Assembly: GCA_040080215.1 (NCBI GenBank)
Contig: JBEBIT010000034.1
Coordinates: forward strand, 1 to 34,479
Length of the DNA stretch: 34,479 nucleotides
Origin: CAIUGU01 sp040080215
Lineage (GTDB): Bacteria; Pseudomonadota; Gammaproteobacteria; Steroidobacterales; Steroidobacteraceae
Direction: 5' to 3'
In this document: positions 23,363 through 31,728 of the stretch, one piece after another
Layout: the number at the start of each line of letters is the position of its first letter
How positions within the stretch are numbered: position 1 is the first letter of the stretch
Made by a program: the position numbers and the translations under genes
The notes under the pieces: generated by a model
Databases searched by the model: none
Told to the model about the DNA's origin: nothing
What the model saw: the letters and a program-made list of their open reading frames with translations, nothing else

Positions 23363-24217
23363 TTGGGAAGCACGTTCCAGTTCGCGCGAAGACACCTGTT
23401 GCTCGGCAGCAGCCTGTTGTTGCTGGCGTTCAGCGGCGCCTTGTACGCGCAGAAGGCGTTTCGCGAATACCCGCCGCTTGAAGGAGGGGAGTCCGATTCG
23501 TCGCTGCCCCCCGATTACCAGGTCCCCGCCAATTTCGTGCTTGGCCGCCTCATGTATCCGCCGGCTCGTGGGCGGGGAGGCGGGGGCGGTGACTGGAAGG
23601 CCGGCAATTCCTCATGGACCATCGACTATCCGCTCGGCGACCGCAAGTTCTCGCGGCTGCTGCGTCGCCTGACCACGATCGATGTCCGTTCGGTCGAGCA
23701 ACCGGTGGACCTCGATGATGGCGACGATGTGTTCGACTGGCCGTTCCTGGTGGCCAGCAACGTGGGCAGCTTCGACCTCACGACCGAGCAGGCGGCCAAG
23801 CTGCGCGACTACCTCGAGCGCGGCGGTTTCCTGCTGTGCGACAGCTTCTTCGGGACGCAGGAATGGCAGACATTCGAAGCGGCGCTGCGGAAGGTCTTTC
23901 CGGATCGGAATGTCGTCGAGCTCGCCGCCACCGATCCGATCTTCACCACCTTCTACGACCTGTCACAGCGTAAACAGGTGCGCAACATGCGCTCGATCCG
24001 CAGGGCGGGACTCAACAGGGGCTATCGCGCGGACGGCGCCGTCCCGCACTGGCGCGCCATCCTCGACGACGACGGCCGCGTGATGGTGATGATCACGTTC
24101 AACAACGACCTCGGCGACTCATGGCAGTACGCCGACGACCCCCAGTACCCGCAGGAAGACTCCAACCTCGGCATCCGCCTCGCGGTCAACTTCGCGATCT
24201 ACGACCTGACGCACTGA
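23363..24217 (+). CDS. DUF4159-domain exported protein
   Basis: A 284-residue protein with a signal or anchor (residues 8-28, LLLGSSLLLLAFSGALYAQ) and a DUF4159 domain. Typical DUF4159 features are FVLGRLMYPP near the start of the domain, WTIDYPLGDRKFSRLL, the DYLERGGFLLCDSFFG core strand-helix, and a C-terminal DNLG-like EDSNLGIRLAVNFAIYDLTH (key NLG, VNF). The fold is thought to be class I glutamine amidotransferase-like without known activity. No ATG suits the start; TTG at 23363 follows GGGGGG and gives the signal directly. The same frame is open upstream through the DUF6644 gene as a shadow. A Gly-rich linker lies at about residues 70-76. Confidence 0.88.
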   Translation: MGSTFQFARRHLLLGSSLLLLAFSGALYAQKAFREYPPLEGGESDSSLPPDYQVPANFVLGRLMYPPARGRGGGGGDWKAGNSSWTIDYPLGDRKFSRLLRRLTTIDVRSVEQPVDLDDGDDVFDWPFLVASNVGSFDLTTEQAAKLRDYLERGGFLLCDSFFGTQEWQTFEAALRKVFPDRNVVELAATDPIFTTFYDLSQRKQVRNMRSIRRAGLNRGYRADGAVPHWRAILDDDGRVMVMITFNNDLGDSWQYADDPQYPQEDSNLGIRLAVNFAIYDLTH

Positions 24218-24335
24218 GTCGGGCCCAAGTTGCATCGGGACGGAGGTCGCTGCAGGGAATACCTATGGAGCGCGAGGAGGTCTGGTGGGACACCCGGGCT
24301 AGGGGTTGGAAGTATGGGGCACAGGGAGAAGAGAA

Positions 24336-24482
24336 ATGCTTGAGACCATCGCAATCATCCTGGTTGTTCTGTGGATACTGGGTTTGGTCACTTCGTACAC
24401 CTTGGGTGGATTGATCCACCTGCTGCTTGTCATTGCGGTGATAGTAGTGCTGATCCGGGTCATTCAGGGGCGGCGCCTGTAG
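24336..24482 (+). CDS. lmo0937-family 48-residue membrane peptide
   Basis: A 48-residue protein of the lmo0937 family: MLETIAIILVVLWILGLVTS, the central TLGGLIHLLLVIAVIVVLIRVIQG and a short basic tail (segments by key words: LWILGLVTS, GGxIHLLLVIA). Two hydrophobic helices are joined by a turn with Gly-Gly. GGAGAAGAG precedes the ATG. Such proteins are widespread, often stress-linked and of unknown function. It sits alone between the DUF4159 gene and the converging phhB gene. Confidence 0.85.
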   Translation: MLETIAIILVVLWILGLVTSYTLGGLIHLLLVIAVIVVLIRVIQGRRL

Positions 24483-24523
24483 TGACGCTGGAATAGACCC
24501 AAGAGAAGGTCGTCAGGCTGACG

Positions 24524-24862
24524 TCAAGTCGCAGTCAGCGCATCGATCTTCGCTGCGCAGATGAAGTCGTTCTCCGACAACCCGCCGATCGCATGCGTCG
24601 TGAACTCGATACGGCAGTAGTTGTAGCCGCACTCGATGTCGGGATGGTGGTCTTCGGTGTTCGCGATGTAGGCGACGGCATTCACGAAGGCCATCGTGTG
24701 GTAGAAGTTCTTGAACGCGTCAGCGCGTCGCAGCGCCTTGCCGTCCGGTGTCAGGCTCCATTCCGGCCGCAGGCTGACGAGCATCGTCGAGGCTTCGTCC
24801 CTGGTCAGCGGTGCGACGCCGCCTTCGCAGGGCTTGCACTTCTTCTCGCTCAACGCGCTCAT
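24524..24862 (-). CDS. phhB: Pterin-4a-carbinolamine dehydratase
   Basis: A 112-residue cytosolic enzyme that dehydrates 4a-hydroxytetrahydropterin, recycling the cofactor of aromatic amino-acid hydroxylases. The active-site signature is complete: EDHHPDIECGYNYCRIEFTTH (key EDHHPD, Y, TTH), followed by GGLSENDF. Two Cys at residues 9 and 12 (CKPC) precede the domain. The gene's ATG overlaps the ispG stop by four bases (ATGA), so it is the second gene of an ispG-phhB operon. No phenylalanine hydroxylase gene is in the window, so it may work on pterins from other enzymes. Confidence 0.94.
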   Translation of the reverse strand: MSALSEKKCKPCEGGVAPLTRDEASTMLVSLRPEWSLTPDGKALRRADAFKNFYHTMAFVNAVAYIANTEDHHPDIECGYNYCRIEFTTHAIGGLSENDFICAAKIDALTAT

Positions 24863-26097
24863 GCGGGTTCCTTGGGTTGCACGGGCGCGTAACTGCGCGA
24901 CACATAGTCCTCGACCAGCGACTGGAATTCCTCCGCGATGCGGTCGCCTTTCAGCGTCGGGCCTTTCTCGCCGTCGATGTAGACGGGCGCGACCGGCCGT
25001 TCACCTGTTCCAGGCAGGCTGATGCCGATGTTCGCGTGCTTGCTCTCGCCGGGGCCATTGACGACGCAGCCCATCACGGCGACGGTCATGTCCTCGACGC
25101 CGACATAGCGCTTGCGCCACTCGGGCATCTGCTGCCTCAGGTGCGACTGGATCTTCTGCGCGAGCTCCTGGAAGAACGTGGAAGTCGTGCGCCCGCAGCC
25201 CGGACACGCTACAACCATCGGCATGAACGAGCGTAAACCCATCGTCTGCAGCATCTCCTGCGCGACGATCACTTCCTGCGTGCGGTCGCCGCCGGGATCA
25301 GGTGTGAGCGACACGCGGATCGTGTCGCCGATGCCTTCCTGCAGCAGCACAGCCATGGCGGCGGTGGAGGCGACGATGCCTTTCGATCCCATGCCGGCTT
25401 CGGTGAGTCCGAGATGCAACGCGTAATCGCAGCGGCGGGCGAGTTCGCGATAGACGCTGATCAGGTCCTGCACGCCACTGACCTTGCAGGAGATCACGAT
25501 GCGGTCGCGTGCGAGACCCAGTTCTTCGGCACGGGCAGCGCTGCCGATGGCGGACTGGACTAGCGCCTCGTGCATGATCGCATTCGCCTCGAGCGGCTCT
25601 GCCGTCGCCGAGTTCTCGTCCATCAGGCGCGTGAGCAGGTCCTGGTCGAGGCTGCCCCAGTTCACCCCGATGCGGACGGGCTTGTCGAATTCGCACGCCA
25701 CTTCAATCATCTCGGCGAACTGCGTGTCGCGTTTGCTGCCGCGACCCACGTTGCCCGGGTTGATGCGGTACTTCGCGAGCGCGCGGGCGCACTCGGGATG
25801 CGCCTTCAGCAGCTTGTGGCCGTTGAAGTGGAAATCACCTACCAGCGGGACAGTGACCCCGAGCTTCAGCAGCCGCTCATGAATCGGGCCGACCGCTGCT
25901 GCCGCCTCATCCGAGTTGACCGTGATGCGCACCAGCTCCGACCCCGCGCGCGCCAGCGACTTCACCTGCTGGACGGTGCCCTCGATGTCCGCCGTGTCCG
26001 TGTTCGTCATCGACTGCACGACCACCGGTGCAGGGCCGCCGACAGTGACGTTGCCGATGCGGACCGGAATCGATTTACGGCGCTGGATCAAAGGCAT
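24859..26097 (-). CDS. ispG: 4-hydroxy-3-methylbut-2-enyl diphosphate synthase
   Basis: A 412-residue [4Fe-4S] enzyme of the methylerythritol phosphate route that converts MEcPP to HMBPP for isoprenoids, including the side chain of ubiquinone made with the ubi genes in this window. The N-terminal TIM barrel starts IRIGNVTVGGPAPVVVQSMTNTDT (key VQSMTNTDT), and the cluster-binding domain has CPGCGRT near residue 300 and CVVNGPGE near 345. Length is normal for the proteobacterial two-domain form. It is divergent from the gcv operon, with fold-back repeat copy 2 between them, and translationally coupled to phhB. Confidence 0.97.
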   Translation of the reverse strand: MPLIQRRKSIPVRIGNVTVGGPAPVVVQSMTNTDTADIEGTVQQVKSLARAGSELVRITVNSDEAAAAVGPIHERLLKLGVTVPLVGDFHFNGHKLLKAHPECARALAKYRINPGNVGRGSKRDTQFAEMIEVACEFDKPVRIGVNWGSLDQDLLTRLMDENSATAEPLEANAIMHEALVQSAIGSAARAEELGLARDRIVISCKVSGVQDLISVYRELARRCDYALHLGLTEAGMGSKGIVASTAAMAVLLQEGIGDTIRVSLTPDPGGDRTQEVIVAQEMLQTMGLRSFMPMVVACPGCGRTTSTFFQELAQKIQSHLRQQMPEWRKRYVGVEDMTVAVMGCVVNGPGESKHANIGISLPGTGERPVAPVYIDGEKGPTLKGDRIAEEFQSLVEDYVSRSYAPVQPKEPA

Positions 26098-26181
26098 AAC
26101 GAGCGGGGCCAGATGGGAATGAGGTGCGATTGTAGCTCAACGAGCAAGGAGGCGACCGGCCGGTGTTGTCCGCATATTCTT

Positions 26182-26389
26182 CGGGACGGCCTGCCGGCAA
26201 GTAGGCCTCCGGCAAGTGGGTCTGCCGACAAGTAGCCCCTACGAGGCTAAAGGCCTACCGGCAAGTCAGAAAGGAACGAGGCCCATTGAATTACACGATT
26301 TCCTCCCTCAACCCATTCTGACTTGCCGGCAGGCCCTCCTGCCGGTAGGCCTACTTGTCGCTAGACCTACCTGCTGGCAGGCCGTCCCG
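26182..26389. repeat. Fold-back repeat, copy 2 (CAAGT family)
   Basis: A 208-base imperfect inverted repeat. Outer arms CGGGACGGCCTGCC (26182) pair with GGCAGGCCGTCCCG (ending 26389); the inner ends pair as GCAAGTCAGAA / TTCTGACTTGC across an unpaired centre near 26272-26315. The left arm has CAAGT at 26198, 26213 and 26229, spacings 15 and 16, identical to copy 1, and the 36 bases spanning them differ from copy 1 at few positions. It lies in the divergent region between ispG and gcvT, 85 bases before ispG's start on one side and 92 bases before the riboswitch on the other. Confidence 0.85.
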
Positions 26390-26480
26390 GAAATCCTCCT
26401 CTCGAGTGTTCCTCCGATCGCCCTCCGGGCCTATCTCCCCCCTCCATCTTCCGCTACCATCCCCGCACCCATCGCAAGAC

Positions 26481-26694
26481 CCGTCCGGAGAGAGTCGCAA
26501 GACCGCCGAAGGCGCAACCCGCCCGGAAACGCTCAGGCAAAAGGACGGCGGCGTCACATGGTGGTCTCTGGAGAGTGGTCGCAGGCGCGCTGGCGCATTT
26601 CCGACCCACCGAAGGGGAGAGGCGAGGCCGTCGAGAGCACTGCTTGCAGAGACTCCGGCCCGGCGCCCGATCTCTCAGGTTGCAAGGACAGAGG
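26481..26694 (+). promoter_or_regulatory. Tandem glycine riboswitch
   Basis: Two glycine aptamers in a row. Aptamer 1 (26481-26548) is closed by CCGTCC/GGACGG and carries GGAGAG, GCCGAAGG, and AAACGCTCAGGCAAAAGG, the conserved 3' core. Aptamer 2 (26565-26694) is closed by CTCTG/CAGAG and has GGAGAG, CACCGAAGGGG and ATCTCTCAGG...CAAGGACAG, with a longer variable arm. The class is nearly always an ON switch for gcv genes, sensing excess glycine, and the following gene is gcvT. The 3' strand of P1 of aptamer 2 abuts the terminator stem at 26695. Confidence 0.95.
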
Positions 26695-26735
26695 GGCGGC
26701 AAGTCTTCTTCACCGGAGGCGTGCCGCCTTTTTTT
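26695..26735 (+). terminator. Riboswitch expression-platform terminator
   Basis: A seven-base perfect stem GGCGGCA (26695-26701) / TGCCGCC (26722-26728), followed by seven T (26729-26735). The 20-base loop could hold a small AGGCG/CGCCT alternative stem with the right arm. The left arm starts directly after the closing stem of aptamer 2 and includes the G run that stabilises that stem, so ligand-stabilised P1 could oppose terminator formation. This fits a transcriptional ON switch; mechanism is inferred from layout. Confidence 0.85.
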
Positions 26736-26810
26736 GTGTCCGGTATTTGGGGTTCTTCCCCGCGTCCCGGGTCTTGCAGCTGCTTCGGACTTCCAAGGAA
26801 ACCGCCCCCG

Positions 26811-27911
26811 ATGGGTCTTCGCACCCCGCTTCACGATTCGCACCTCGCCGCCAACGCCCGCATGGTCGACTTCGGCGGCTGGGACATGCCCGTCAACTAC
26901 GGCTCCCAGATCGAGGAACACCACATCGTGCGGCGCGACGCCGGCATGTTCGATGTGTCGCACATGTGCGTGGTCGATCTCGCGGGTAGCCGCACGCGCG
27001 AGTTCCTGCGCCACCTGCTGGCCAACGACGTCGCGAAGCTGAAGGTCCCGGGCAAGGCGCTCTACAGCTGCATGCTGAACGAGGCCGGTGGCGTCATCGA
27101 CGACCTCATCGTCTACTTCCTGTCCGAGTCGGCCTTCCGCCTGGTCGTCAATGCGGGCACGCGGGACAAGGACATCGCGTGGATCACTGCGCATGCGAAG
27201 GCCTATGGCGTTTCGGTCACACCGCGGACCGATCTCGCCATGATCGCCGTGCAGGGGCCGAACGCCCGCGCGAAGGCTGCGACGCTGCTGGGTGAGCACG
27301 CTGCCGCCGCAATGCAAGTGCCGACATTTGCGGGGGCTGCGTTCGGCAACTACTTCGTCGCGCGCACCGGTTACACGGGCGAGGACGGCTGGGAAATCAT
27401 GCTGGCCGCGACGGAAGCGCCCGCGTTCTGGCAGAAGCTGATTCAAGCCGGCGTCGCACCGTGCGGCCTCGGCGCCCGCGACACGCTGCGGCTCGAAGCC
27501 GGCATGAACCTGTACGGCAACGACATGGACGAGAGCGTGTCGCCGCTCGAATCCGGCCTGACGTGGACTGTCGCGTTCGAGCCGGCAGACCGTTCCTTCA
27601 TCGGCCGCGCGGCGCTCGATGCGCAGCGCGCCCGCGGCAACCTGCGCAAGTTCGTGGGCCTTGTCCTCGAGGAGCGCGGCGTGTTGCGCGGCCACCAGAA
27701 GGTGATCGCGGGCGCAGCCGGCGAAGGCGAACTGACGAGCGGCACGTTCTCACCCACGCTCGAACGATCCATCGGCTTTGCCCGCGTGCCCGCCGCCACG
27801 GGCGACACCGTCCAGGTCGACATTCGCGGCAAGCTGCTCCCCGCGCGCGTCGTCAAGCTGTCCTTCGTCCGCAACGGCAAGCCGAGTGGCGATGTCGCTG
27901 CGGCCCGTTAG
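26811..27911 (+). CDS. gcvT: Glycine cleavage T protein (aminomethyltransferase)
   Basis: A 366-residue cytosolic enzyme that moves the aminomethyl carbon from lipoyl GcvH to tetrahydrofolate, releasing ammonia and making methylene-THF. Family marks: LHDSHLAANARMVDFGGWDMPVNYG at the N-terminus (key FGGWDMP), FDVSHM, LNEAGGVIDDLIVY with the catalytic Asp, ARTGYTGEDGWE and the terminal GFARVP. The ATG at 26811 begins right before the conserved LHDSH; the frame is open upstream through the riboswitch but that part is not coding. First gene of gcvT-H-PA-PB, 76 bases after the riboswitch terminator. Confidence 0.97.
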   Translation: MGLRTPLHDSHLAANARMVDFGGWDMPVNYGSQIEEHHIVRRDAGMFDVSHMCVVDLAGSRTREFLRHLLANDVAKLKVPGKALYSCMLNEAGGVIDDLIVYFLSESAFRLVVNAGTRDKDIAWITAHAKAYGVSVTPRTDLAMIAVQGPNARAKAATLLGEHAAAAMQVPTFAGAAFGNYFVARTGYTGEDGWEIMLAATEAPAFWQKLIQAGVAPCGLGARDTLRLEAGMNLYGNDMDESVSPLESGLTWTVAFEPADRSFIGRAALDAQRARGNLRKFVGLVLEERGVLRGHQKVIAGAAGEGELTSGTFSPTLERSIGFARVPAATGDTVQVDIRGKLLPARVVKLSFVRNGKPSGDVAAAR

Positions 27912-27939
27912 TTCCAACCAATAGAAAAGAGGGTTCTAC

Positions 27940-28332
27940 ATGACCACCCCCGCTGGCCTCAAATTCCTGAAGTCCCACGAGTGGGCACGCACGGAAAGCG
28001 ATGGCACCGTGACCATCGGCATCTCGGACCACGCGCAGAACGCGCTCGGCGACCTCGTGTTCGTCGACGTCCCGGAAGTCGGCAAGACCCTGACGGCAGG
28101 CGTTGCCTGTGCCGTTGTCGAGTCCGTGAAGGCCGCGTCGGATGTGTACAGCCCGGTGTCCGGTGAAGTCGTCGCCAACAACGACGCGCTTCAAGCGACA
28201 CCCGAGCTGATCAACACCGATCCGTACGGCGCCGGCTGGATCGCGCGTATCCGCCCGAGCAACGCGGCGGAAATCGCGAAGCTGCTCGACGCCGTTGCCT
28301 ACGACCAGGTTGTCGCTGCCGAAGCGCACTGA
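27940..28332 (+). CDS. gcvH: Glycine cleavage H protein
   Basis: A 130-residue lipoyl carrier that shuttles the aminomethyl group between P, T and L proteins. The lipoylation site is K64 in VVESVKAASDVYSP, within the beta-hairpin domain; the family start FLKSHEWAR and GISDHAQNALGDLVFVDVP are intact. The ATG has GAGGG about nine bases upstream, and the gap from gcvT is 28 bases. Complete and normal. Confidence 0.97.
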   Translation: MTTPAGLKFLKSHEWARTESDGTVTIGISDHAQNALGDLVFVDVPEVGKTLTAGVACAVVESVKAASDVYSPVSGEVVANNDALQATPELINTDPYGAGWIARIRPSNAAEIAKLLDAVAYDQVVAAEAH

Positions 28333-28367
28333 TCCCAGAAAGTCCGGTCCTCGCCCGAGAACGCCCC

Positions 28368-29726
28368 ATGCCCTTTATTCCCCATACCGACACCGATGTC
28401 CGCGACATGCTGGCGACCATCGGCGTGCCGAGTATCGATGCGCTGTTCGATGAGATCCCGGCGTCACTGCGAGGCGCTTCGCTCGCTGGCGTGCCCGAAG
28501 CGCTGACCGAGATGGACATCGCGCGGCTGATGCAAGAGCGCGCGACGCAGGATGGCAAGCCGCTGAACTTCATCGGTGCCGGCGCCTACGAACACCACAT
28601 TCCGGCGGCGGTCTGGTCCATCGTGACCCGCGGCGAGTTCTACAGTGCTTACACGCCATACCAGGCCGAGGCGAGCCAGGGCACGCTGCAGTTGCTGTAC
28701 GAATACCAGACGATGATCGCAAGCCTCACGGGCATGCAGGTGGCGAACGCATCGCTGTACGACGGAGCGTCGGCTGTCGCCGAGGCCGCGCTGATGGCGG
28801 TGCGTGCGCATCGCCGCTCGACGTCGGCGCGCATCCTGATGCCGACGACGCTGAACCCCATCTACCGGCAGGTGACCCGCGCCATCGCCGGCAACCAGTC
28901 GCTCAATTTCGAGATGCTGCCGTACGTGCCGGGCAGCGGTACGACCGATGCCACCGCCCTCGACAAGTGGAAGGGACAGGACGTCACGGCGCTCGTCATC
29001 CAGCAGCCGAACTTCTTCGGCCAGCTCGAGGACGTCGATGCGCTCACCGACTGGGCCCATGCCAACGGCGCGCTCGTGATCGCAGTGGTCAATCCCACGT
29101 CGCTTGCGCTGCTCAAGCCGCCGGGAGAATGGGGACAGAAGGGCGTCGACATCGTGGTCGGCGAAGGCCAGCCGCTCGGCGTGCCGCTGGCAGGCGGCGG
29201 TCCGTATTTCGGGTTCATGACGACGCGCATGGAGCACGTCCGGCAAATGCCGGGCCGCATCGTGGGCCGCACGCTCGACCTCGACGGCAAGCCGGGCTTT
29301 ACGCTGACGCTGCAGGCGCGCGAGCAGCACATCCGCCGCACCAAGGCCACGTCGAACATCTGCACGAACCAGGGGTTGCTGGTCACGGCCGCGACCATCT
29401 ACCTGTCGATCGTCGGCCCCGAAGGACTCGAACGCGTCGCTGCCGCAAGCCAGTCGCGTACGCGCGAACTGGTCGAGGCACTGACGAAGATCCGCGGTGT
29501 CCGCGCCGTGTTCAGCGGGCCGCGCTTCCATGAAGCGGTGCTGACACTCGATCGTCCGGTCGAGCCGGTGCTTGAGGCCTTGGCCGCGCAAGGCATCGTC
29601 GGCGGTTACTCGCTGGCCGAGCACTATCCCGAACTGGGGAACGCGCTGCTCGTCTGCGCCACCGAAACCCGCAACAGCAACGACATCGCGCGGTACGCCG
29701 CAGCACTCGCGTCATTGCTGAACTAA
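28368..29726 (+). CDS. gcvPA: Glycine dehydrogenase (decarboxylating) subunit 1
   Basis: A 452-residue first half of the split P protein. It begins MPFIPHTDTDVRDMLATIGV and includes the GAGAYEHHIPA active-site region, YTPYQAEASQGTLQ, and TKATSNICTNQ near residue 325 (segments by key words). With GcvPB it forms the PLP-dependent decarboxylase that removes CO2 from glycine. Many Gammaproteobacteria have a single long GcvP; the two-subunit form seen here is typical of other lineages but also occurs in this class. It is 35 bases downstream of gcvH and 14 bases upstream of gcvPB. Confidence 0.96.
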   Translation: MPFIPHTDTDVRDMLATIGVPSIDALFDEIPASLRGASLAGVPEALTEMDIARLMQERATQDGKPLNFIGAGAYEHHIPAAVWSIVTRGEFYSAYTPYQAEASQGTLQLLYEYQTMIASLTGMQVANASLYDGASAVAEAALMAVRAHRRSTSARILMPTTLNPIYRQVTRAIAGNQSLNFEMLPYVPGSGTTDATALDKWKGQDVTALVIQQPNFFGQLEDVDALTDWAHANGALVIAVVNPTSLALLKPPGEWGQKGVDIVVGEGQPLGVPLAGGGPYFGFMTTRMEHVRQMPGRIVGRTLDLDGKPGFTLTLQAREQHIRRTKATSNICTNQGLLVTAATIYLSIVGPEGLERVAAASQSRTRELVEALTKIRGVRAVFSGPRFHEAVLTLDRPVEPVLEALAAQGIVGGYSLAEHYPELGNALLVCATETRNSNDIARYAAALASLLN

Positions 29727-29740
29727 GCAGAGCCAGTCAC

Positions 29741-31198
29741 ATGCACGAAAAACTGATTTTTGAGCATTCCCGCACCGGTCGCACGGCGACGGCGCAGTTC
29801 CCGGCTGCGGAAGCCGCCGACATTCCCGCCGGCCTGCGTCGCTCGAAGCGTCCGCTGCTTCCCGAAGTGTCCGAGCTGCAGGCAGTGCGGCATTTCACGC
29901 GCCTGTCGCAGCTCAACTTCTCCATCGACACGCACTTCTATCCGCTCGGCTCGTGCACGATGAAGTACAACCCGCGTGCCTGCAATACGCTCGCGATGCT
30001 GCCCGAATTCCTGTCGCGGCATCCGTATGCGCCGGCAGCAACGGGGCAGGGCTTCCTCGGCTGCCTGTACGAGCTGCAGGACATGCTGCGCGATGTCACC
30101 GGCATGCAGGGCGTGTCGCTGACGCCGATGGCGGGCGCACAGGGTGAGTTCGCCGGCGTAGCGATGATCCGTGCGTACCACCAGGCTCGCGGCGACCTGG
30201 CCCGCGTGGAAATCATCGTTCCCGATGCGGCGCACGGCACCAACCCCGCGACGGCGACGATGTGCGGCTGCAAGGTCGTGGAGATTCCCTCGCTCCCGAA
30301 TGGCGACATCGACATCGACGCGCTGAAGCGCGTGGTGGGCCCGGCGACGGCGGGCATCATGCTGACGAATCCTTCGACGCTCGGTGTGTTCGAGCGGCGC
30401 ATCGCGGAAGTGGCCGGCATCGTCCACGACGCTGGCGGCCTGCTGTATTACGACGGCGCGAACCTCAATGCGATCCTCGGCAAGGTGCGGCCGGGCGACA
30501 TGGGCTTCGATGTCATCCACATGAACCTGCACAAGACGTTCTCGACGCCCCACGGTGGCGGCGGGCCCGGCTCGGGCGCAGTCGGGGTCGGCAAGCGATT
30601 GCTGCCGTTCATGCCGATTCCCGTCGTGGGCAAGGAAGGCAACCAGTATCGCTGGCTCACTGAAAAGGACCTGCCGCAGTCCATTGGCAGGCTGTCCGGT
30701 TTCATGGGCAACGCGGGCGTCCTGCTGCGTGCCTATATCTACATGCGCATGCTGGGTCGTGCCGGCATGCAGCGGGTGTCCGAGTATGCGACGCTGAATG
30801 CCAACTACCTGCTCGCGAGACTCAAGGCGGCCGGCTTCGACGCGGCGTACAGCGACCGGCGGGCGAGCCACGAGTTCATCATCACGCTGAAACGGCAGTC
30901 GAAGGAGCTCGGCGTGTCGGCGATGGACTTTGCCAAGCGCCTGCTCGACCACGGCTTCCATGCCCCGACGACGTACTTCCCGCTGCTCGTACCCGAGTGC
31001 CTGCTCATCGAGCCTACCGAGACAGAAGCGAAGGAAGAGCTGGATGCGTTCGTGGAGGCGATGATCGCCATCCTTGCCGAGGCCGGTACCGATCCGGACA
31101 AGCTGCACAGTGCTCCCCACACCCTGCCGGTCCGCCGGCTGGACGACGTGCGCGCCGCGAAGCAGCTGGATCTGACCTGGAAGGCGGCGCAGGCCTGA
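29741..31198 (+). CDS. gcvPB: Glycine dehydrogenase (decarboxylating) subunit 2
   Basis: A 485-residue second half of the split P protein, carrying the PLP-binding lysine K265 in HMNLHKTFSTPHGGGGPG. Other P-protein marks are FYPLGSCTMKYNP near residue 66, PDAAHGTNPA near 165 and TNPSTLGVFE. The decarboxylase needs both subunits; the glycine cleavage L protein (Lpd) is not in the window and is presumably shared with the 2-oxoacid dehydrogenases. The gene ends the gcv operon and is followed by a hairpin at 31216. Confidence 0.96.
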   Translation: MHEKLIFEHSRTGRTATAQFPAAEAADIPAGLRRSKRPLLPEVSELQAVRHFTRLSQLNFSIDTHFYPLGSCTMKYNPRACNTLAMLPEFLSRHPYAPAATGQGFLGCLYELQDMLRDVTGMQGVSLTPMAGAQGEFAGVAMIRAYHQARGDLARVEIIVPDAAHGTNPATATMCGCKVVEIPSLPNGDIDIDALKRVVGPATAGIMLTNPSTLGVFERRIAEVAGIVHDAGGLLYYDGANLNAILGKVRPGDMGFDVIHMNLHKTFSTPHGGGGPGSGAVGVGKRLLPFMPIPVVGKEGNQYRWLTEKDLPQSIGRLSGFMGNAGVLLRAYIYMRMLGRAGMQRVSEYATLNANYLLARLKAAGFDAAYSDRRASHEFIITLKRQSKELGVSAMDFAKRLLDHGFHAPTTYFPLLVPECLLIEPTETEAKEELDAFVEAMIAILAEAGTDPDKLHSAPHTLPVRRLDDVRAAKQLDLTWKAAQA

Positions 31199-31215
31199 CC
31201 TTCCCCGGGATCGTC

Positions 31216-31249
31216 GTCCGGGCTGCCGTCCTGTGGCGGAGGCCCGGAC
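31216..31249 (+). terminator. Hairpin between gcvPB and dgkA
   Basis: Perfect eight-base arms GTCCGGGC (31216-31223) / GCCCGGAC (31242-31249), extendable inward by GCC/GGC. No T run follows, so this is either a weak terminator or a 3' stabilising stem. It lies 18 bases after the gcvPB stop. Confidence 0.4.
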
Positions 31250-31319
31250 GGAACCTTGCGATTCCCTTTATACTTCTGCGGATTACGTCACCCGACGACA
31301 GCAGAGGTTTCCTTAAGAC

Positions 31320-31685
31320 ATGCAGGACCGCCCGAAACTGACCGGTATGCACCGGCTGCTGTCCGCGTTCGTGAATTCGTGGAAGGGGTTCAAGGGCGCC
31401 TTCCGCTTCGAAGCCGCCTTCCGGCAGGAAGTGCTGCTCGCCATCGTGCTCATTCCCCTTGGCGTCTACCTCGGCAAGACCGGCATCGAGAAGGCGCTGC
31501 TCGTTGGCTCCGTGCTGTTCGTGCTCATCGTCGAACTGCTCAATACCGGCATCGAGACGGTGGTCGACCGCATCGGACTCGAGCGCCACGAGCTCTCGGG
31601 GCTCGCCAAGGACGTGGGCTCCACCGCCGTGCTCTTCGCCTTTCTCTTCCTGATCGTGATCTGGGCCGGCGTGTTGCTCGGCTAG
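31320..31685 (+). CDS. dgkA: Diacylglycerol kinase (DgkA type)
   Basis: A 121-residue inner-membrane enzyme that phosphorylates diacylglycerol to phosphatidic acid, recycling lipid left from periplasmic glucan and lipopolysaccharide modification. The cytoplasmic amphipathic start holds SAFVNSWKGFKGAFRFEAAFRQE (key residues E and RQE), then three membrane helices (about 38-55, 60-78, 98-119) and the catalytic signature ELLNTGIETVVDR with DRIGLERHELSGLAKDVGSTAV. A TATACT at 31269-31274 could be its -10, though no good -35 is seen. It stands between gcvPB and a PfkB kinase. Confidence 0.95.
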   Translation: MQDRPKLTGMHRLLSAFVNSWKGFKGAFRFEAAFRQEVLLAIVLIPLGVYLGKTGIEKALLVGSVLFVLIVELLNTGIETVVDRIGLERHELSGLAKDVGSTAVLFAFLFLIVIWAGVLLG

Positions 31686-31728
31686 TCCTCCCACTCTTCG
31701 ACCCCACTCCTTTACTGACGACTCCTCC

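Noticed and set aside
24264..24414. Short frame beginning MEREEVWWDTRARG
   Set aside because: It overlaps the lmo0937-type peptide in another frame; Trp/Arg/Ser-rich translation without family likeness and no suitable ribosome site.
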